A DNA stretch of 64,000 nt from AWTP1-13 sp963827545 (GCA_963827545.1 CAWHBI010000041.1:62001-126000), one strand, 5' to 3'; shown: positions 35,053-44,437, numbered from the stretch's first letter. Numbers and translations are program-made. Notes: a model not told the origin generated them from the letters alone.

Positions 35053-36488
35053 TCAGGCCGCGATCGCCGCCATCAGCGGCTTGATGCCGACGATGTTCAT
35101 GACGCGCGTCAGATTGTAGGCGAGCACGTGCAGTGCCATCTCGCCGGCAACCTTCGGCAGCGTCTTCATCAGGAAGTGCGTCGCGCCCATCCGCATCTTC
35201 AGTGTGCCGAAGGGATGCTCGACCGTCTCGCGTCGCTGCCGCATGGCATCCGGATTTTTGTCGATTCTTCTGCACCGCTTCGACGACCTCCTCATGTTCC
35301 CATCGCGTGATGCGGCGCTGCGGTCCTTTCGTGCACCGAGCCTTGAGCACACAGGTTCGGCACGCGTTCGTCCAATAACGGTGGAGTGTCTGCCCCTTTT
35401 CTTCGTTGGTATAATAATACTTCAGTTTCTCACGGCCGGGCAGCGATAGGCGTCCTCCGCCGGCAGATAGACGAAGTCCTGCTTGCCGAAGCGGCCTTCC
35501 GACTTCGCCCCCGACGTCATCGGTTTGGGGAGCGTCGCCGTGATGCCGGCCTGCTCGCAGGCCAGGATCTCCTCGCCATTGAAGTAGCCGCGATCGGCGA
35601 CGGCATCGAGCTTTTCCGTGTGCAGCGCCGCCTTTGCCTCCTTCGCTACGCTCGCAAGTTGTGAGCGATCCGAGCCCGTATTCGTTACCTCGTGCGTGAC
35701 GATCAGATGGTTCTCGTATCGACCGCTGTCTGCACGTTGTAGCCGACCACCCCGGAGCCACGGCCACTTGTCGCCATCGAGCGACTATCGGGATCGGTTA
35801 GCGAGATATGCCGATCGGGCGAGGCGAGCATCTGTTTCTCGATCGCCGACAGGCGCTTCATCTCCTCGTAGAGCTTCGCCAGCTTCTCCTTGAGCCGCGT
35901 TTTCGTCAGCATGATCGTCTCCGACGGCTCCTGCAGGTCGGCCGTGTCAAGCTGGGCCAGATAGCGCGCCACGCTCTCTTCCAATTGCTTGCGCCGACGC
36001 TCCACTTTCGCCTGCGTGAAGTTTTTGTCAAGATAGTTGACCGCTTTGAATTTGCTGCCGTCAATCGCGACGCTGGCCGTCGCCAGCAGCCCCATCTCGC
36101 GGCACAGTTCGACGAAGCGCGCACACACTTTGCGCAGCGCCTTGCCGTTGTCCTTGCGGAAGTCGGCGATGGTTTTGTGATCAGGGGTGAGGCGCCGCAA
36201 CAGCCACATCACCTCGACGTTGCGGCCAGCCTCTCGCTCGAGCCGCCGGCTCGACTGCACTCTGTAAAGATAGCCGTAGATGTAGAGCTTCAGGTGAGTT
36301 GATGGATGATAGGACGGCCGCCCGGTTGCCGCCGGCTCCATGCCATCGAACCCGAGCTCGGCCAAATCGAGCGTATCGAAGAAGGCGTCGATTACGCGAA
36401 CAGGATTGTTCTCGCCGATGAAGTCATCAAGGCACTCGGGCAACAACGTCGATTGCTCCCGATCCGCCCCAGCAACGAAGCGCTTCAT
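35053..36488 (-). pseudogene. IS1182-family transposase, two frameshifts
   Basis: From ATG 36488 the N-terminal part reads MKRFVAGADREQSTLLPECL, then GYLYRVQSSRRLEREAGRNV and DHKTIADFRKDNG, all typical of the IS1182/IS5-like DDE transposases. The frame breaks at about 35712 (VDTRTI-stop); one base restores ENHLIVTHEVTNTGSDRSQL. The frame breaks again near 35275, where VQKNRQKS should become RIDKNPDAM, and then RRETVEHPFGTLKMRMGATHF and the C-terminus to 35053 follow. About 478 residues would be encoded. As it stands it cannot produce an active transposase, although sequence errors could explain the shifts. Confidence 0.88.
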
Positions 36489-36545
36489 CAATTCCCCCGC
36501 AAAATCGGCAAGGAGAATCATACCAGCGCCCGCGTTTCCACACAC
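35053..36545 (-). mobile_element. IS1182-family insertion sequence, degenerate
   Basis: A single transposase reading occupies about 1.44 kb and is interrupted twice. Terminal inverted repeats could not be fixed by eye, so the ends given are the limits of the coding remains and the sequence just upstream of the start. A palindromic AGAGCAGGATCG-type repeat abuts one side at 36564. The element marks the beginning of an accessory stretch. Confidence 0.7.
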
Positions 36546-36563
36546 CCAGGTGCTATTTCCGAC

Positions 36564-36701
36564 CTAGAGCAGGATCGCTTCGGATTGAATCACTTTGCCT
36601 CACCTGCAAGCGTGAATCCTGCTCTATTCATGGACTTGAGAGCAAGATTCACGTTCCATGATCGAAGCGAAGCGCTTCGATCAGAAACGATCTTGCTCTA
36701 G
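36564..36701. repeat. Palindromic repeat, CTAGAGCAGGATCG type
   Basis: Arms CTAGAGCAGGATCGCTTCGG (36564) and CGATCTTGCTCTAG (ending 36701) are inverted. Inside are two more half-copies, GTGAATCCTGCTCTA near 36611 and AGAGCAAGATTCACG near 36640, and the hairpin GATCGAAGCGAAGCGCTTCGATC at 36659-36682. The symmetric build suggests a MITE-like element common in Hyphomicrobiales. It borders the IS1182 remnant. Confidence 0.85.
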
Positions 36702-36712
36702 CGAAGGTCGCC

Positions 36713-37111
36713 TCAGCCGCCGGATTTGTTGACGCCCAAGGCAATTAGGAGGAGCGCAGCAGCCATGAGCATCCAGCCAGGATGACGGCCGCGTGTCCCC
36801 CAAAGGTTACCGAGAGCGCCGTACAAGTAGAGGCTGCCAACGAATAGGCCAGTCGCGAGCCTTGCGTCCTGCTCAAACCAGGTTGCGGCGACGACAAGGG
36901 CCAGTCCACCGAGGAACCAGCTGATCGTGCTGAAATGCAAGAGCAGCGGCACGAGCCTTCGGACCGGAGCAGATATCCGTTTGTCCGCGAGAGAGAACTC
37001 CTCAAACGGTCTGACCATGAGCCGTTGGGTCAGCATGCCGTGCACAACCGCTACGCAGCTTCCGATGAGCCCAGCCATTCCGAGGGCAGCGTCTTGCCAA
37101 TTCATGTCCAT
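36713..37111 (-). CDS. Small four-helix membrane protein
   Basis: A 132-residue hydrophobic protein with four membrane segments (about 8-26, 54-77, 84-100 and 111-127). I recognise no family. It is divergent from a TetR regulator gene with 67 bases between starts; the first of two palindromes in that gap overlaps its start codon, so it is probably the regulator's main target. The base composition here is less GC-rich than the housekeeping regions, compatible with later acquisition. Confidence 0.75.
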   Translation of the reverse strand: MDMNWQDAALGMAGLIGSCVAVVHGMLTQRLMVRPFEEFSLADKRISAPVRRLVPLLLHFSTISWFLGGLALVVAATWFEQDARLATGLFVGSLYLYGALGNLWGTRGRHPGWMLMAAALLLIALGVNKSGG

Positions 37112-37171
37112 ACACCTCTGTATGGTACATGTGGGCGCTCAATTGGCTGGGGTCAATACACTTGTGTATGG
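37108..37171. promoter_or_regulatory. Two palindromic operators for the TetR regulator
   Basis: CCATACACCTCTGTATGG (37108-37125) and CAATACACTTGTGTATGG (37154-37171) share the half-site ATACAC facing GTGTAT/CTGTAT around a 2-base centre. They lie 46 bases apart, start to start, between the divergent tetR and membrane-protein genes; the first covers the membrane-protein start and the second ends 7 bases before the tetR ATG. Binding would repress both genes. Confidence 0.75.
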
Positions 37172-37178
37172 TTGAGCC

Positions 37179-37715
37179 ATGAATGATCGCCTGACCAAGT
37201 CCGACTGGATAGAACACGGCCTGCGGACGCTGGCGAGCGACGGAGCCAACGCCTTGAAGGTTGGCCCAATGGCGATGAAGCTAAAGGTGTCTCGTGGCAG
37301 CTTCTACTGGCACTTCCGAGACATTGCCGATTTCCGGTCGCAGGTCTTGCGAAGCTGGCGAGAACGCGCAACCGATCAGGTCATTCGCGAACTCGAGGCC
37401 GCGAAGGCTGAACCAGACCGTCTGAAGCAACTTATGAGGCGAGCATTTGTCGGAAAGCGCAGCCTGGACCGAGCCATCAGGTCTTGGGCCGCAGAAGATG
37501 AAGATGTGGCAGCGATCGTTGCGTCCGTCGATGCCAGCAGGGTCGCTTACATTGCAAGATTGCTGGTCGCGGCAGGAGTGGAAAGCCGACGGGCGCTCCC
37601 TCGGGCAACCTTCATGTATTGGGCCTACCTGGGTCAGGCTCTCGTCATGGACCCCCGCTATTCCTCGATCTCAGCATCGGCCACGGACGACATCAGCGAC
37701 CTGTTTGAAAAGTGA
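37179..37715 (+). CDS. TetR/AcrR family transcriptional regulator
   Basis: A 178-residue regulator. The N-terminal helix-turn-helix is complete: LTKSDWIEHGLRTLASDGANAL, then MAMKLKVSRGSFYWHFRDIADF. The C-terminal ligand-binding part ends in SDLFEK. It probably represses the divergent small membrane-protein gene and itself through two ATACAC palindromes in the 67-base gap. The inducer is unknown. No transporter or enzyme pair gives a clue to a drug or metabolite, but an amidohydrolase gene follows on the same strand after 200 bases. Confidence 0.9.
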   Translation: MNDRLTKSDWIEHGLRTLASDGANALKVGPMAMKLKVSRGSFYWHFRDIADFRSQVLRSWRERATDQVIRELEAAKAEPDRLKQLMRRAFVGKRSLDRAIRSWAAEDEDVAAIVASVDASRVAYIARLLVAAGVESRRALPRATFMYWAYLGQALVMDPRYSSISASATDDISDLFEK

Positions 37716-37915
37716 ACGTTTGGATACCACCGTTGCAGATTGAAATTGAGACACTGCCGCGCGTCTCCGGTTTTGCCGGGGTTGGGCGAGGGCCCGCGTT
37801 CGGGTCTGTGGCACCGCCCCCGCGCCGTCGCCGTGAGCGATCGCCGCCCATGGTCGCGCTTGCCGCGGGTCGACAATGGGTGCGACAATTCCGCAGGCCG
37901 TCCGGAGGAAAGCGC

Positions 37916-38918
37916 ATGCGTGTCGTCGCCCTTGAAGAGCATTTCACCGTTCCCACCCTGGTCCGCCGTATCGATCCGGCCACCATCGCCCGCCGCGGTT
38001 TCCGGCCGAGAACAGCGGCCCCGCAAGGCCCAAACCTCAGCGAGCTGCTGCCCGAGATCGGCGAGCGGCGCCTGGGGTCCATGGACGAGGCCGGCATCAC
38101 CGTCGAGGTGCTCTCCAACACCGGTCCCGGCCCGGACCTCGTGCCGGGCCCCGAGGGCATCGCCATCGCGCGCGAGATGAACGACCATCTGGCAGCGGCC
38201 ATCGCCCGCCATCCGGATCGCTTCGCGGGCTTCGCGGTGCTGCCGATGCAGAGCCCCGACGCCTGCGCTGCTGAGCTGGTGCGCGCGGTGAAGGAGCTGC
38301 GCTTTGTCGGCGCGCTCATGAACGGCACGACGGAAGGGCGCTTTCTCGACCACCCGAGCTACGATGGCCTGCTGGCGGCCGCCGTAGATCTCGATGTGCC
38401 GATCTACATCCACCCGCACCTGGCACCCGAGGCCGTGCGGCAAGCCTATTACTATGATCTGCCGCCGGGCGCGGCCCGCGTGATCGAGCAGGGCGGCTGG
38501 GGCTGGCATTCGGAGACGGCAGTCCACCTGCTGCGCATGGTGCTGACAGGGGCGCTCGACCGGCATCGCGCGGCTCAGGCTGATCATCGGCCACATGGGC
38601 GAGATGCTTCCGGTAATGCTCGGCCGTATCGACGACACCTTCGCCGTCGACATCGGCCATCTGCAGCGGCCGATCAGCCGCGCCATCCTCGACCAGGTCT
38701 GGATCACGACCAGCGGCATCTTCAACGAGCCGCCGTTTCTCGCCGCGCTGCTGACGTTCGGCATCGACCGCATCATGTTCTCGGTCGACTACCCTTACGC
38801 TCCCCACGCCAAGGGCCGCGCCTTCCTCGACCGCCTCTCGCTCGCCCCCGCCGACATGGCCAAGCTCACGCACGGCAATGCGGATGCGCTGCTGAAGTTG
38901 AAGGGGCGGATAGGTTGA
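37916..38918 (+). CDS. Amidohydrolase (amidohydrolase-2/ACMSD-like family), one frameshift
   Basis: From ATG 37916, with CGGAGGAA upstream, the protein opens with VALEEHFTVP and has the metal-site His in YIHPH and a segment GWGWHSETAVHLLRMVLTGALDRH. At about 38560 the frame breaks because four bases (CGCG) stand where three are needed. In the next frame LRLIIGHMGEMLPVMLGRID, then IFNEPPF and FSVDYPYAP with the metal Asp continue to 38918. Corrected length is about 333. Relatives decarboxylate or hydrolyse aromatic or salicylate-type acids, and the substrate is unknown here. Confidence 0.85.
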
Positions 38919-38978
38919 GAGGATAAGGCGCAGAGAAGCGTAAGTCCCCGAAAAGTGTTCGCCGCTCATTGAGTAGGA

Positions 38979-39797
38979 CTATCGCGCGTGAATGTCGAAC
39001 CACTGGTTTTCAGGGCCGACATAGCTGGAGTCCTCGCGCCTGAAACCGGCAAGGTAGGTGTTGCGCGCGGCAGCGTAGGGCAGCCAAGGGCCTGGCAATT
39101 CGCGGCCAAAGCGGCCTGAGTCGAAATCGCTGAACGTCCGATCAACGTAGCTGCCTTCGCGAGCGGGGCATGGCGGTTTCATTAGCTTATTGCTCTGCGC
39201 GACGAAAGCGAACTGCCGATAACCGAGCCTCTGCAGGTCATCCAGAGCCTGCACGCCATATTCCTCAACAGAGATAAAGGGCGGGCGTACCGAGGTATTG
39301 CGCAACTGTTGCGATACGATCTTATCTGCGCCCTCGATGTCGATTTTCAGATAATAAGGGCGCCCATGGTTCTCGATCAGGCTGCGGATCGTAAGACAAG
39401 GTACGTCGATCACGTCATAGGCGGTCCCGTCACGACAGCCGTAAGCCGAGTCAAATGAGGACCAATGATCATTCGCCTTGTTGACAAAAAACGGTAGAGT
39501 GCGTGGCTCCGACCAGACACCAACGTTCAGCAAGGCAACCCGGTTCTGCTGAATTTCGTTCGCGAAACGATCGAGGGCCGCGCGATATAGAATGGGATTG
39601 GCTTCGACCCCGACAACACGAAAGCCCTTAGCCAAGTAAAAGGCAGTATCGGACCCATCGTTAAGGCCAAGATCAAAGACTAGATCGGCTTCGAAGGGGC
39701 GGGACGCGGCGCGGGATAGCCGGCCTGCGAACGCCTGCACTCCTCGGCCGGGCTTCGCCAGGCTCTTCATTAGCCGCCGGGTCAGTGATCTCGGCAA
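38979..39797 (-). CDS. FkbM family methyltransferase
   Basis: A 272-residue SAM-dependent methyltransferase. The SAM-binding region DLVFDLGLNDGSDTAFYLAKG and VVGVEANP are clear, and LKIDIEGAD is the FkbM hallmark. These enzymes O-methylate sugars, lipids or antibiotics; in bacteria like this they often act on surface polysaccharides. No glycosyltransferase genes are nearby, so the substrate is open. The gene is less GC-rich than its neighbours and is bordered by a palindromic repeat, suggesting a transferred cassette. Confidence 0.88.
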   Translation of the reverse strand: MPRSLTRRLMKSLAKPGRGVQAFAGRLSRAASRPFEADLVFDLGLNDGSDTAFYLAKGFRVVGVEANPILYRAALDRFANEIQQNRVALLNVGVWSEPRTLPFFVNKANDHWSSFDSAYGCRDGTAYDVIDVPCLTIRSLIENHGRPYYLKIDIEGADKIVSQQLRNTSVRPPFISVEEYGVQALDDLQRLGYRQFAFVAQSNKLMKPPCPAREGSYVDRTFSDFDSGRFGRELPGPWLPYAAARNTYLAGFRREDSSYVGPENQWFDIHAR

Positions 39798-39905
39798 GTA
39801 CTCCTCCCCCGATCACTGAATCGTCATCGCACAATTGAGTGCCGGCCGCGTCGCCCATTCGGTGGACCCCGACGCCCGCCGGCGTCAACCCAACGACACT
39901 AGGCC

Positions 39906-40063
39906 GTAGGTTGGGTTAGCGCGGGCACGATTCGTCGAGGCGATGTCGCAACGTTGATCCGCGCGTAACCCAACGTTTGATTGTCGCACGGCATGTTGGG
40001 TTACGCGCGGAACAGGCGTTGATCCACGACAATTGCCGTCTTGGCCGCGCTAACCCAACCTAC
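39906..40063. repeat. Palindromic repeat, GTAGGTTGGGTTAGC type (copy 2)
   Basis: GTAGGTTGGGTTAGCGCGGG (39906) and GCGCTAACCCAACCTAC (ending 40063) are inverted outer arms; CGCGTAACCCAAC and GTTGGGTTACGCGCG lie between. It is the same element as at 33110 and 41521. It occupies the gap between the FkbM gene and the PLP enzyme gene. Confidence 0.9.
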
Positions 40064-40230
40064 ATTTGCTGCCCCGGTCGCGCTCAAGGTCGGGGACAAT
40101 CGAAGAGCCAGGGACGGGCCGGGGGCACCTTTTCGGCTATGCTCATCACCCGTAGAGGCTCGCGGCCTTCAGGCTGAGAGCTTGCCTCCTACGTCGTTAG
40201 CCTCTGCGAAATCACAGATGGAGGTGGGCC

Positions 40231-41514
40231 ATGAAGGAAGCTCGCTACCACAGGCATCGGCTGGCAAACCATGTCCTGCATCCCGAGACGCTCATGCTGG
40301 GCTATGGCTACGATCCGATGCTTTCGGAGGGTGCCGTCAAGCCACCCGTCTTTCTGACGTCCACCTTCGTGTTCCGGTCGGCCGAGGAGGGGCGGGATTT
40401 CTTCGACTACACTGCAGGGCGTCGCGAGCCTCCGCAGGGCGAGGCGGCCGGGCTCGTCTATTCGCGCTTCAATCACCCCAACAGCGAGATCGTGGAAGAC
40501 CGCCTCGCGGCCTACGAGGGCGCGGAGGCCTGCATCCTCTTCTCGTCGGGCATGTCGGCGATTGCGACGAGCATTCTGACGTTCAGCAAGCCGGGAGATG
40601 TGATTGTGCATTCGCAGCCGCTCTACGGCGGCACCGAAACGCTCGTGTCCCGCACCCTGGGGGCCTACGGCATCGATGCGGTAGGGTTTGCCGACGGCGT
40701 CGACGAGGCAAGCGTGCAGGCGGCCGTGGCGACTGCCGAGGCCAAGGGGCGCATTGCCATCATCATGATCGAGACGCCATCCAATCCGCTCAATACGGTG
40801 GTCGACATCAAGCTCATGGCTCGCATCGCCGGTGAGATTGCATCGCGACAGGGGCACCGGCCCACCATTGTCTGCGACAACACCCTGCTTGGCCCGGTCT
40901 TTCAGCGCCCCCTCGCACTGGGGGCCGACGTGTCGGTCTACTCGCTCACCAAGTACGTGGGAGGACACTCCGACCTCGTCGCCGGTGCGGCGCTCGGCAG
41001 CGAAGCATTGATGAGACCGATCAGGCAGCTGCGGGGTGCCATCGGCACGCAGCTCGATCCGCATTCCTGCTGGATGCTCGGCCGGTCGCTGGAGACGCTC
41101 GCGCTGCGCATGGAACGCGCCAACACCAACGCGAAGATCGTCGCCGAGTTTCTTCGTGACCATCCGAGAGTGGAAAGGGTCTACTATCTGCCATTCTCTC
41201 CAAGAGATGCACCCCAGCGCCGTGCCTACGAGATGCAGTGCAGCGCTCCGGGATCCACCTTTTCATTCGACATCAAGGGCGGCCTGGCGGAAGCGTTCGC
41301 CTGCCTCAATCGCTTCCAGATCTTCAAGCTGGCCGTCAGCCTCGGCGGCACCGAATCGCTTGCCTGCCACCCGGGCACGACGACGCATTCGGGCGTACCA
41401 GCCGAGGTCCGAGCGCGCATCGGCGTGCGAGACACCACGATCCGCCTGTCGATCGGGATCGAGCACCCCGACGACCTCGTGGCCGACCTGTCGCAGGCGC
41501 TGGTCGCCGGTTAG
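40231..41514 (+). CDS. Cystathionine gamma-synthase family PLP-dependent protein
   Basis: A 427-residue enzyme of the Cys/Met metabolism fold. The N-terminal HRLANHVLHPETLMLGYGYDP and FLTSTFVFRSAEEG are typical of a Hyphomicrobiales subgroup. The cofactor region has VYSRFNHPNSEIVEDRL, SSGMSAIATSIL and the PLP-binding Lys, K241, in YSLTKYVGGHSDLVAG. Members make or break C-S bonds (cystathionine gamma-synthase, gamma-lyase or methionine gamma-lyase); the reaction here is not certain. ATG 40231 follows ATGGAGGTGGGCC, a strong ribosome site. It converges on lpxB with a palindromic repeat between. Confidence 0.9.
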   Translation: MKEARYHRHRLANHVLHPETLMLGYGYDPMLSEGAVKPPVFLTSTFVFRSAEEGRDFFDYTAGRREPPQGEAAGLVYSRFNHPNSEIVEDRLAAYEGAEACILFSSGMSAIATSILTFSKPGDVIVHSQPLYGGTETLVSRTLGAYGIDAVGFADGVDEASVQAAVATAEAKGRIAIIMIETPSNPLNTVVDIKLMARIAGEIASRQGHRPTIVCDNTLLGPVFQRPLALGADVSVYSLTKYVGGHSDLVAGAALGSEALMRPIRQLRGAIGTQLDPHSCWMLGRSLETLALRMERANTNAKIVAEFLRDHPRVERVYYLPFSPRDAPQRRAYEMQCSAPGSTFSFDIKGGLAEAFACLNRFQIFKLAVSLGGTESLACHPGTTTHSGVPAEVRARIGVRDTTIRLSIGIEHPDDLVADLSQALVAG

Positions 41515-41520
41515 ACAGTC

Positions 41521-41638
41521 GTAGGTTGGGTTAGCGCGAAGCGCGTAACCCAACACCTCAGGCGAAAACCATGTTGGGTTACGCGCGGATCGGCGTAGCG
41601 ACATCACCTCGACGGCGGTGGCCGCGCTAACCCAACCT
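41521..41638. repeat. Palindromic repeat, GTAGGTTGGGTTAGC type (copy 3)
   Basis: GTAGGTTGGGTTAGCGCGAAGCGCGTAACCCAACACC (hairpin at 41521-41556) and GTTGGGTTACGCGCGG, then GGCCGCGCTAACCCAACC (ending 41638). It is shorter than the copies at 33110 and 39906 but built of the same modules. It separates two convergent genes. Confidence 0.9.
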
Positions 41639-41676
41639 CCGTCGCAAGATCGGTTCGTGCGCGGGGGACCGTCCGA

Positions 41677-43000
41677 TCATTCCCGCGCCAGTGCGTCGGC
41701 ACGGGGCCAGCCGCGGCCGTTCTCGGCGTAGTCGAGCACGACGCTGGCGGCGGCCTCGCTGGGGGTGCGGCCGGCAACCTGCAAGGCGGCCGGGATCCTC
41801 GCCAGCGCGGCCAGCTGCCTGGCGCGTTGCGGGCTGTCGTCGAGCAGGAGCGCAAGCGCGCCGGCAAGCTTGGAGGGCGTGCAGTCCTCCTGGTGGAATT
41901 CGGGAATGGCCTTCTCGCCCAGCACCAGATTGGGCAGCACGACGGATGGTGCCTTGATGAGCCGGCGCAGAACTGGGGCGATCACGGCGTCGACCTTGTA
42001 GCCGACGACCATCGGTGTGCCGGCCAGCGCCAGCTCCAATGTCACGGTGCCCGAGGCGGCGAGCGCTGCGCGGGCAAGCTTGAAGGCGCGGAACTTGTCC
42101 TCCTCGCCCTCGATCGAGATGGGGGCGCTTGGGAAAGGCCGGCAGGTGGCGCTCGATCAGCCCGCGCACCGACGGCACGATCGGGATCACCACCTCGAAA
42201 TCGCGGCCGCGCTGGATCAGCCGGGTCAGCGCCTCGCCGAACGGCCGCACGAGCTTGGACACCTCGGAGGTGCGACTGCCCGGCAAAACGAGGAGCAGGG
42301 GCAGGGCGGGGTGGAGGCCGAGGCGCTCGGCCAGAGGCGCCGGATCGAGGGCGGTGATCCAGGGATGGCGCTCGATCAGCGGATGGCCGACGAAGCTGCA
42401 CGGCGGGCCGCCGAGGCGGTGATGGGCGTCGGGCTCGAACGGCCACAGCGCCAGCACGTGGTCGATGTAGTCGCGCATCTTGGCCGCGCGGCCCGGACGC
42501 CAGGCCCAGACGCTGGGCGACACGTAGTCGATGATCGGGATGGCCAGCCGGCGGCGCCGGATGCGCCTGGCGATCGGGTGGGTGAACTCCGGGCTGTCGA
42601 TGATGACGACGGCATCGGGCTCGGCCGCCAGGGCCGCCTTGGCCGTGGCGGAGATGCGTCTCAGGATGAGCGGCAGGCGGGCGAGGATAGCCCTCGGTCC
42701 CATCACCGCCACGTCCTCCAGGGGGAACTGCGAGACGAGCCCCTGGGCCGCCATGGCCGGCCCGCCGACGCCCAGATAGCGGATGCGACCCCGGCGGTGG
42801 GCGTTGAGGGTGGCCATCAGCTTGGCGCCCAGGGCGTCCCCGGAGTGCTCGCCGGCGACAATGAACAGGCACAGGTCGCGCCCCTGCGCGGAAACCGTGC
42901 GCTCGCGCACGGCGGCGCTGCCAGCCTGCGCAGCATGAGCAGCATCAACCACCGGTGGCACCTCCAGTGACACCCCCGATGACACCTGTGCTCCTGTCAC
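41677..43000 (-). CDS. lpxB: Lipid-A-disaccharide synthase LpxB (one-base frameshift)
   Basis: This glycosyltransferase joins UDP-2,3-diacylglucosamine to lipid X in lipid A synthesis at the inner membrane. Motifs: LFIVAGEHSGDALGAKLM, VIIDSPEFTHPIARRI, IDYVSPSVWAWRPGRAAKM and VLPGSRTSEVSKL. At the GGGGG run 42121-42125 the frame is lost; removing one G gives ISIEGEEDKFRAFKLARAALA and GTVTLELALAGTPMVVGYKV and continues to 41677. Corrected length is about 440, including an N-terminal extension of about 40 residues before LFIVAGEHSGD. It is the last gene of the lpx cluster. The shift is probably a sequence error. Confidence 0.9.
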
Positions 43001-43085
43001 GGCCTGTCATGCGCCCCTCACGCCACCTTCCGTAGCATACGCCAGGGCGCTTCCGCAGCCCATGCCACGGGGCCCCCTGGCGCCC

Positions 43086-44378
43086 TCATGGCGCCTCCCA
43101 TGGCGCTTGCGGGCACGCCACCAGGAACAGGCGGTGCGCATCGGCGAGGCGCGCGGCATCCTCCCACGGGGCGAGCGCTGCGGCGGGTCCGGCAACGGCA
43201 ACGCCGGCCAGCCCCTGCGCTGCGGAGCGCTCGAGGAGCAGGCTCACGTGCGCTCCGTGCGCCTCGCGGCTATCAACGCTGCACACCAGCACGCCGACGC
43301 GCCCCGAGCCTCGCATGCCCCATTGGCGGAGCGCATGCACGCGATCCAGCATGGCTGCCGTGGTCTCGTCGACTGCAAACGCCAGGAGGTAGACCCGGGA
43401 CACCACCACGGCGGCGCCGGGAGCGAACGGTGCCAGGCGCGCGATGGCGTCAAGACCCCTCGCCAGGTCGGCCCGGTCCCGGCGGCCGGGGCGCAGTCGC
43501 CCCAAGACCCGTCCCTCTATGTTCTGGCGCCTGGCAATCTCCGCGCTTTCTGCGGGCCGGCCGGGCAAGCCTTGCACGGCAATGCCGCGCGCATCGGCGG
43601 CGAGCACTGCCTCGTCCCGGCCGAGCACCAGCACGGCCCCGGCCTCGACGGCTATCCCCGCCAGACCGGCCGCCGCCGCCAAATCCACGGTTCGCGGGCC
43701 GATGGCCGGCATGTCCACGCGCAGCTCCTGCCCGGGCTTGGGACCCTTGGTGAGCACGCCGCCCGAGCCATCCAGGCCATGCTTGCGCAGGCCCGCCACG
43801 CGCTCCAGCATGGCGTCGGTGCCTTCCGCGCCCTCGATGGCCAGCACCTTGCCCCCGGCGACGACCACGGCCTGGCCGGCATCGAGGGGACCCAGCGCTG
43901 CCCGCACGGCAAAGCCCAGCTCCGCTTCCGCATGCGCAGCTTGAGAAAAGCCGAGGGCACCGAGCCGACCGGCCCCCGCCAGAAGGTCGGGCGCCACCTC
44001 GTGGGCGCCGCGCACCTGAAGGCCCTTGGCCTCGAAGAAGCGCACCACCCGCGACAGGACGGAATCATCGCCGCCCGCGAGCAGGCCGACGATTTGCGGC
44101 AGGCTCCTGAACAACCCGGCATCGGGACGCAGCTTCCACAGGTCCGGCCGCCGCACGCCGCCGGCAATGACGAGCACATTGCCGCCCTCCTCGCGCAGCG
44201 TTGCCACCATCCGGTCGATTTGCCCCCAGTTCACCCAGGTATGCGGGAAGCGGGCGATGTCGGGGTGAGCCTCCCCGTCGATGCCGACGATGTGCGCCCG
44301 GCCGCCGCGCGCCTCCACGCTCTCGGCAATCATCAGCGGCAGCTGCCCGCCGCCGGCCAGAATGCCAATCTTCTCCAT
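43086..44378 (-). CDS. lpxI: UDP-2,3-diacylglucosamine diphosphatase LpxI with C-terminal extension
   Basis: The first 275 residues are a standard LpxI: KIGILAGGGQLPLMIAES at the start, then WGQIDRMVATLREEGGNVLV, then ELRVDMPAIGPRTV containing the catalytic Asp (D222). LpxI removes UMP from UDP-2,3-diacylglucosamine to give lipid X. The protein continues to 430 residues, while most LpxI have about 280. The tail (303-422) aligns loosely with residues 158-270, reading VVVSRVYLLAFAVDETTAAM against VVVAGGKVLAIEGAEGTDAM and QGLAGVAVAGPAAALA against AGLAGIAVEAGAVLVL, but lacks the catalytic motif. I chose ATG 44378; a GTG at 44441 overlaps the lpxA stop. Confidence 0.92.
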   Translation of the reverse strand: MEKIGILAGGGQLPLMIAESVEARGGRAHIVGIDGEAHPDIARFPHTWVNWGQIDRMVATLREEGGNVLVIAGGVRRPDLWKLRPDAGLFRSLPQIVGLLAGGDDSVLSRVVRFFEAKGLQVRGAHEVAPDLLAGAGRLGALGFSQAAHAEAELGFAVRAALGPLDAGQAVVVAGGKVLAIEGAEGTDAMLERVAGLRKHGLDGSGGVLTKGPKPGQELRVDMPAIGPRTVDLAAAAGLAGIAVEAGAVLVLGRDEAVLAADARGIAVQGLPGRPAESAEIARRQNIEGRVLGRLRPGRRDRADLARGLDAIARLAPFAPGAAVVVSRVYLLAFAVDETTAAMLDRVHALRQWGMRGSGRVGVLVCSVDSREAHGAHVSLLLERSAAQGLAGVAVAGPAAALAPWEDAARLADAHRLFLVACPQAPWEAP

Positions 44379-44437
44379 GGTTCGCGCCGCCGCAGTGTGG
44401 AAAGAGCCGTGGGCCATTGCCGGCAGCGTCTTGCCCC

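Noticed and set aside
40083..40230. Possible riboswitch (SAM type) before the PLP gene
   Set aside because: I could not see the conserved cores or paired stems of SAM-II or SAM-I classes in the 150 bases upstream.
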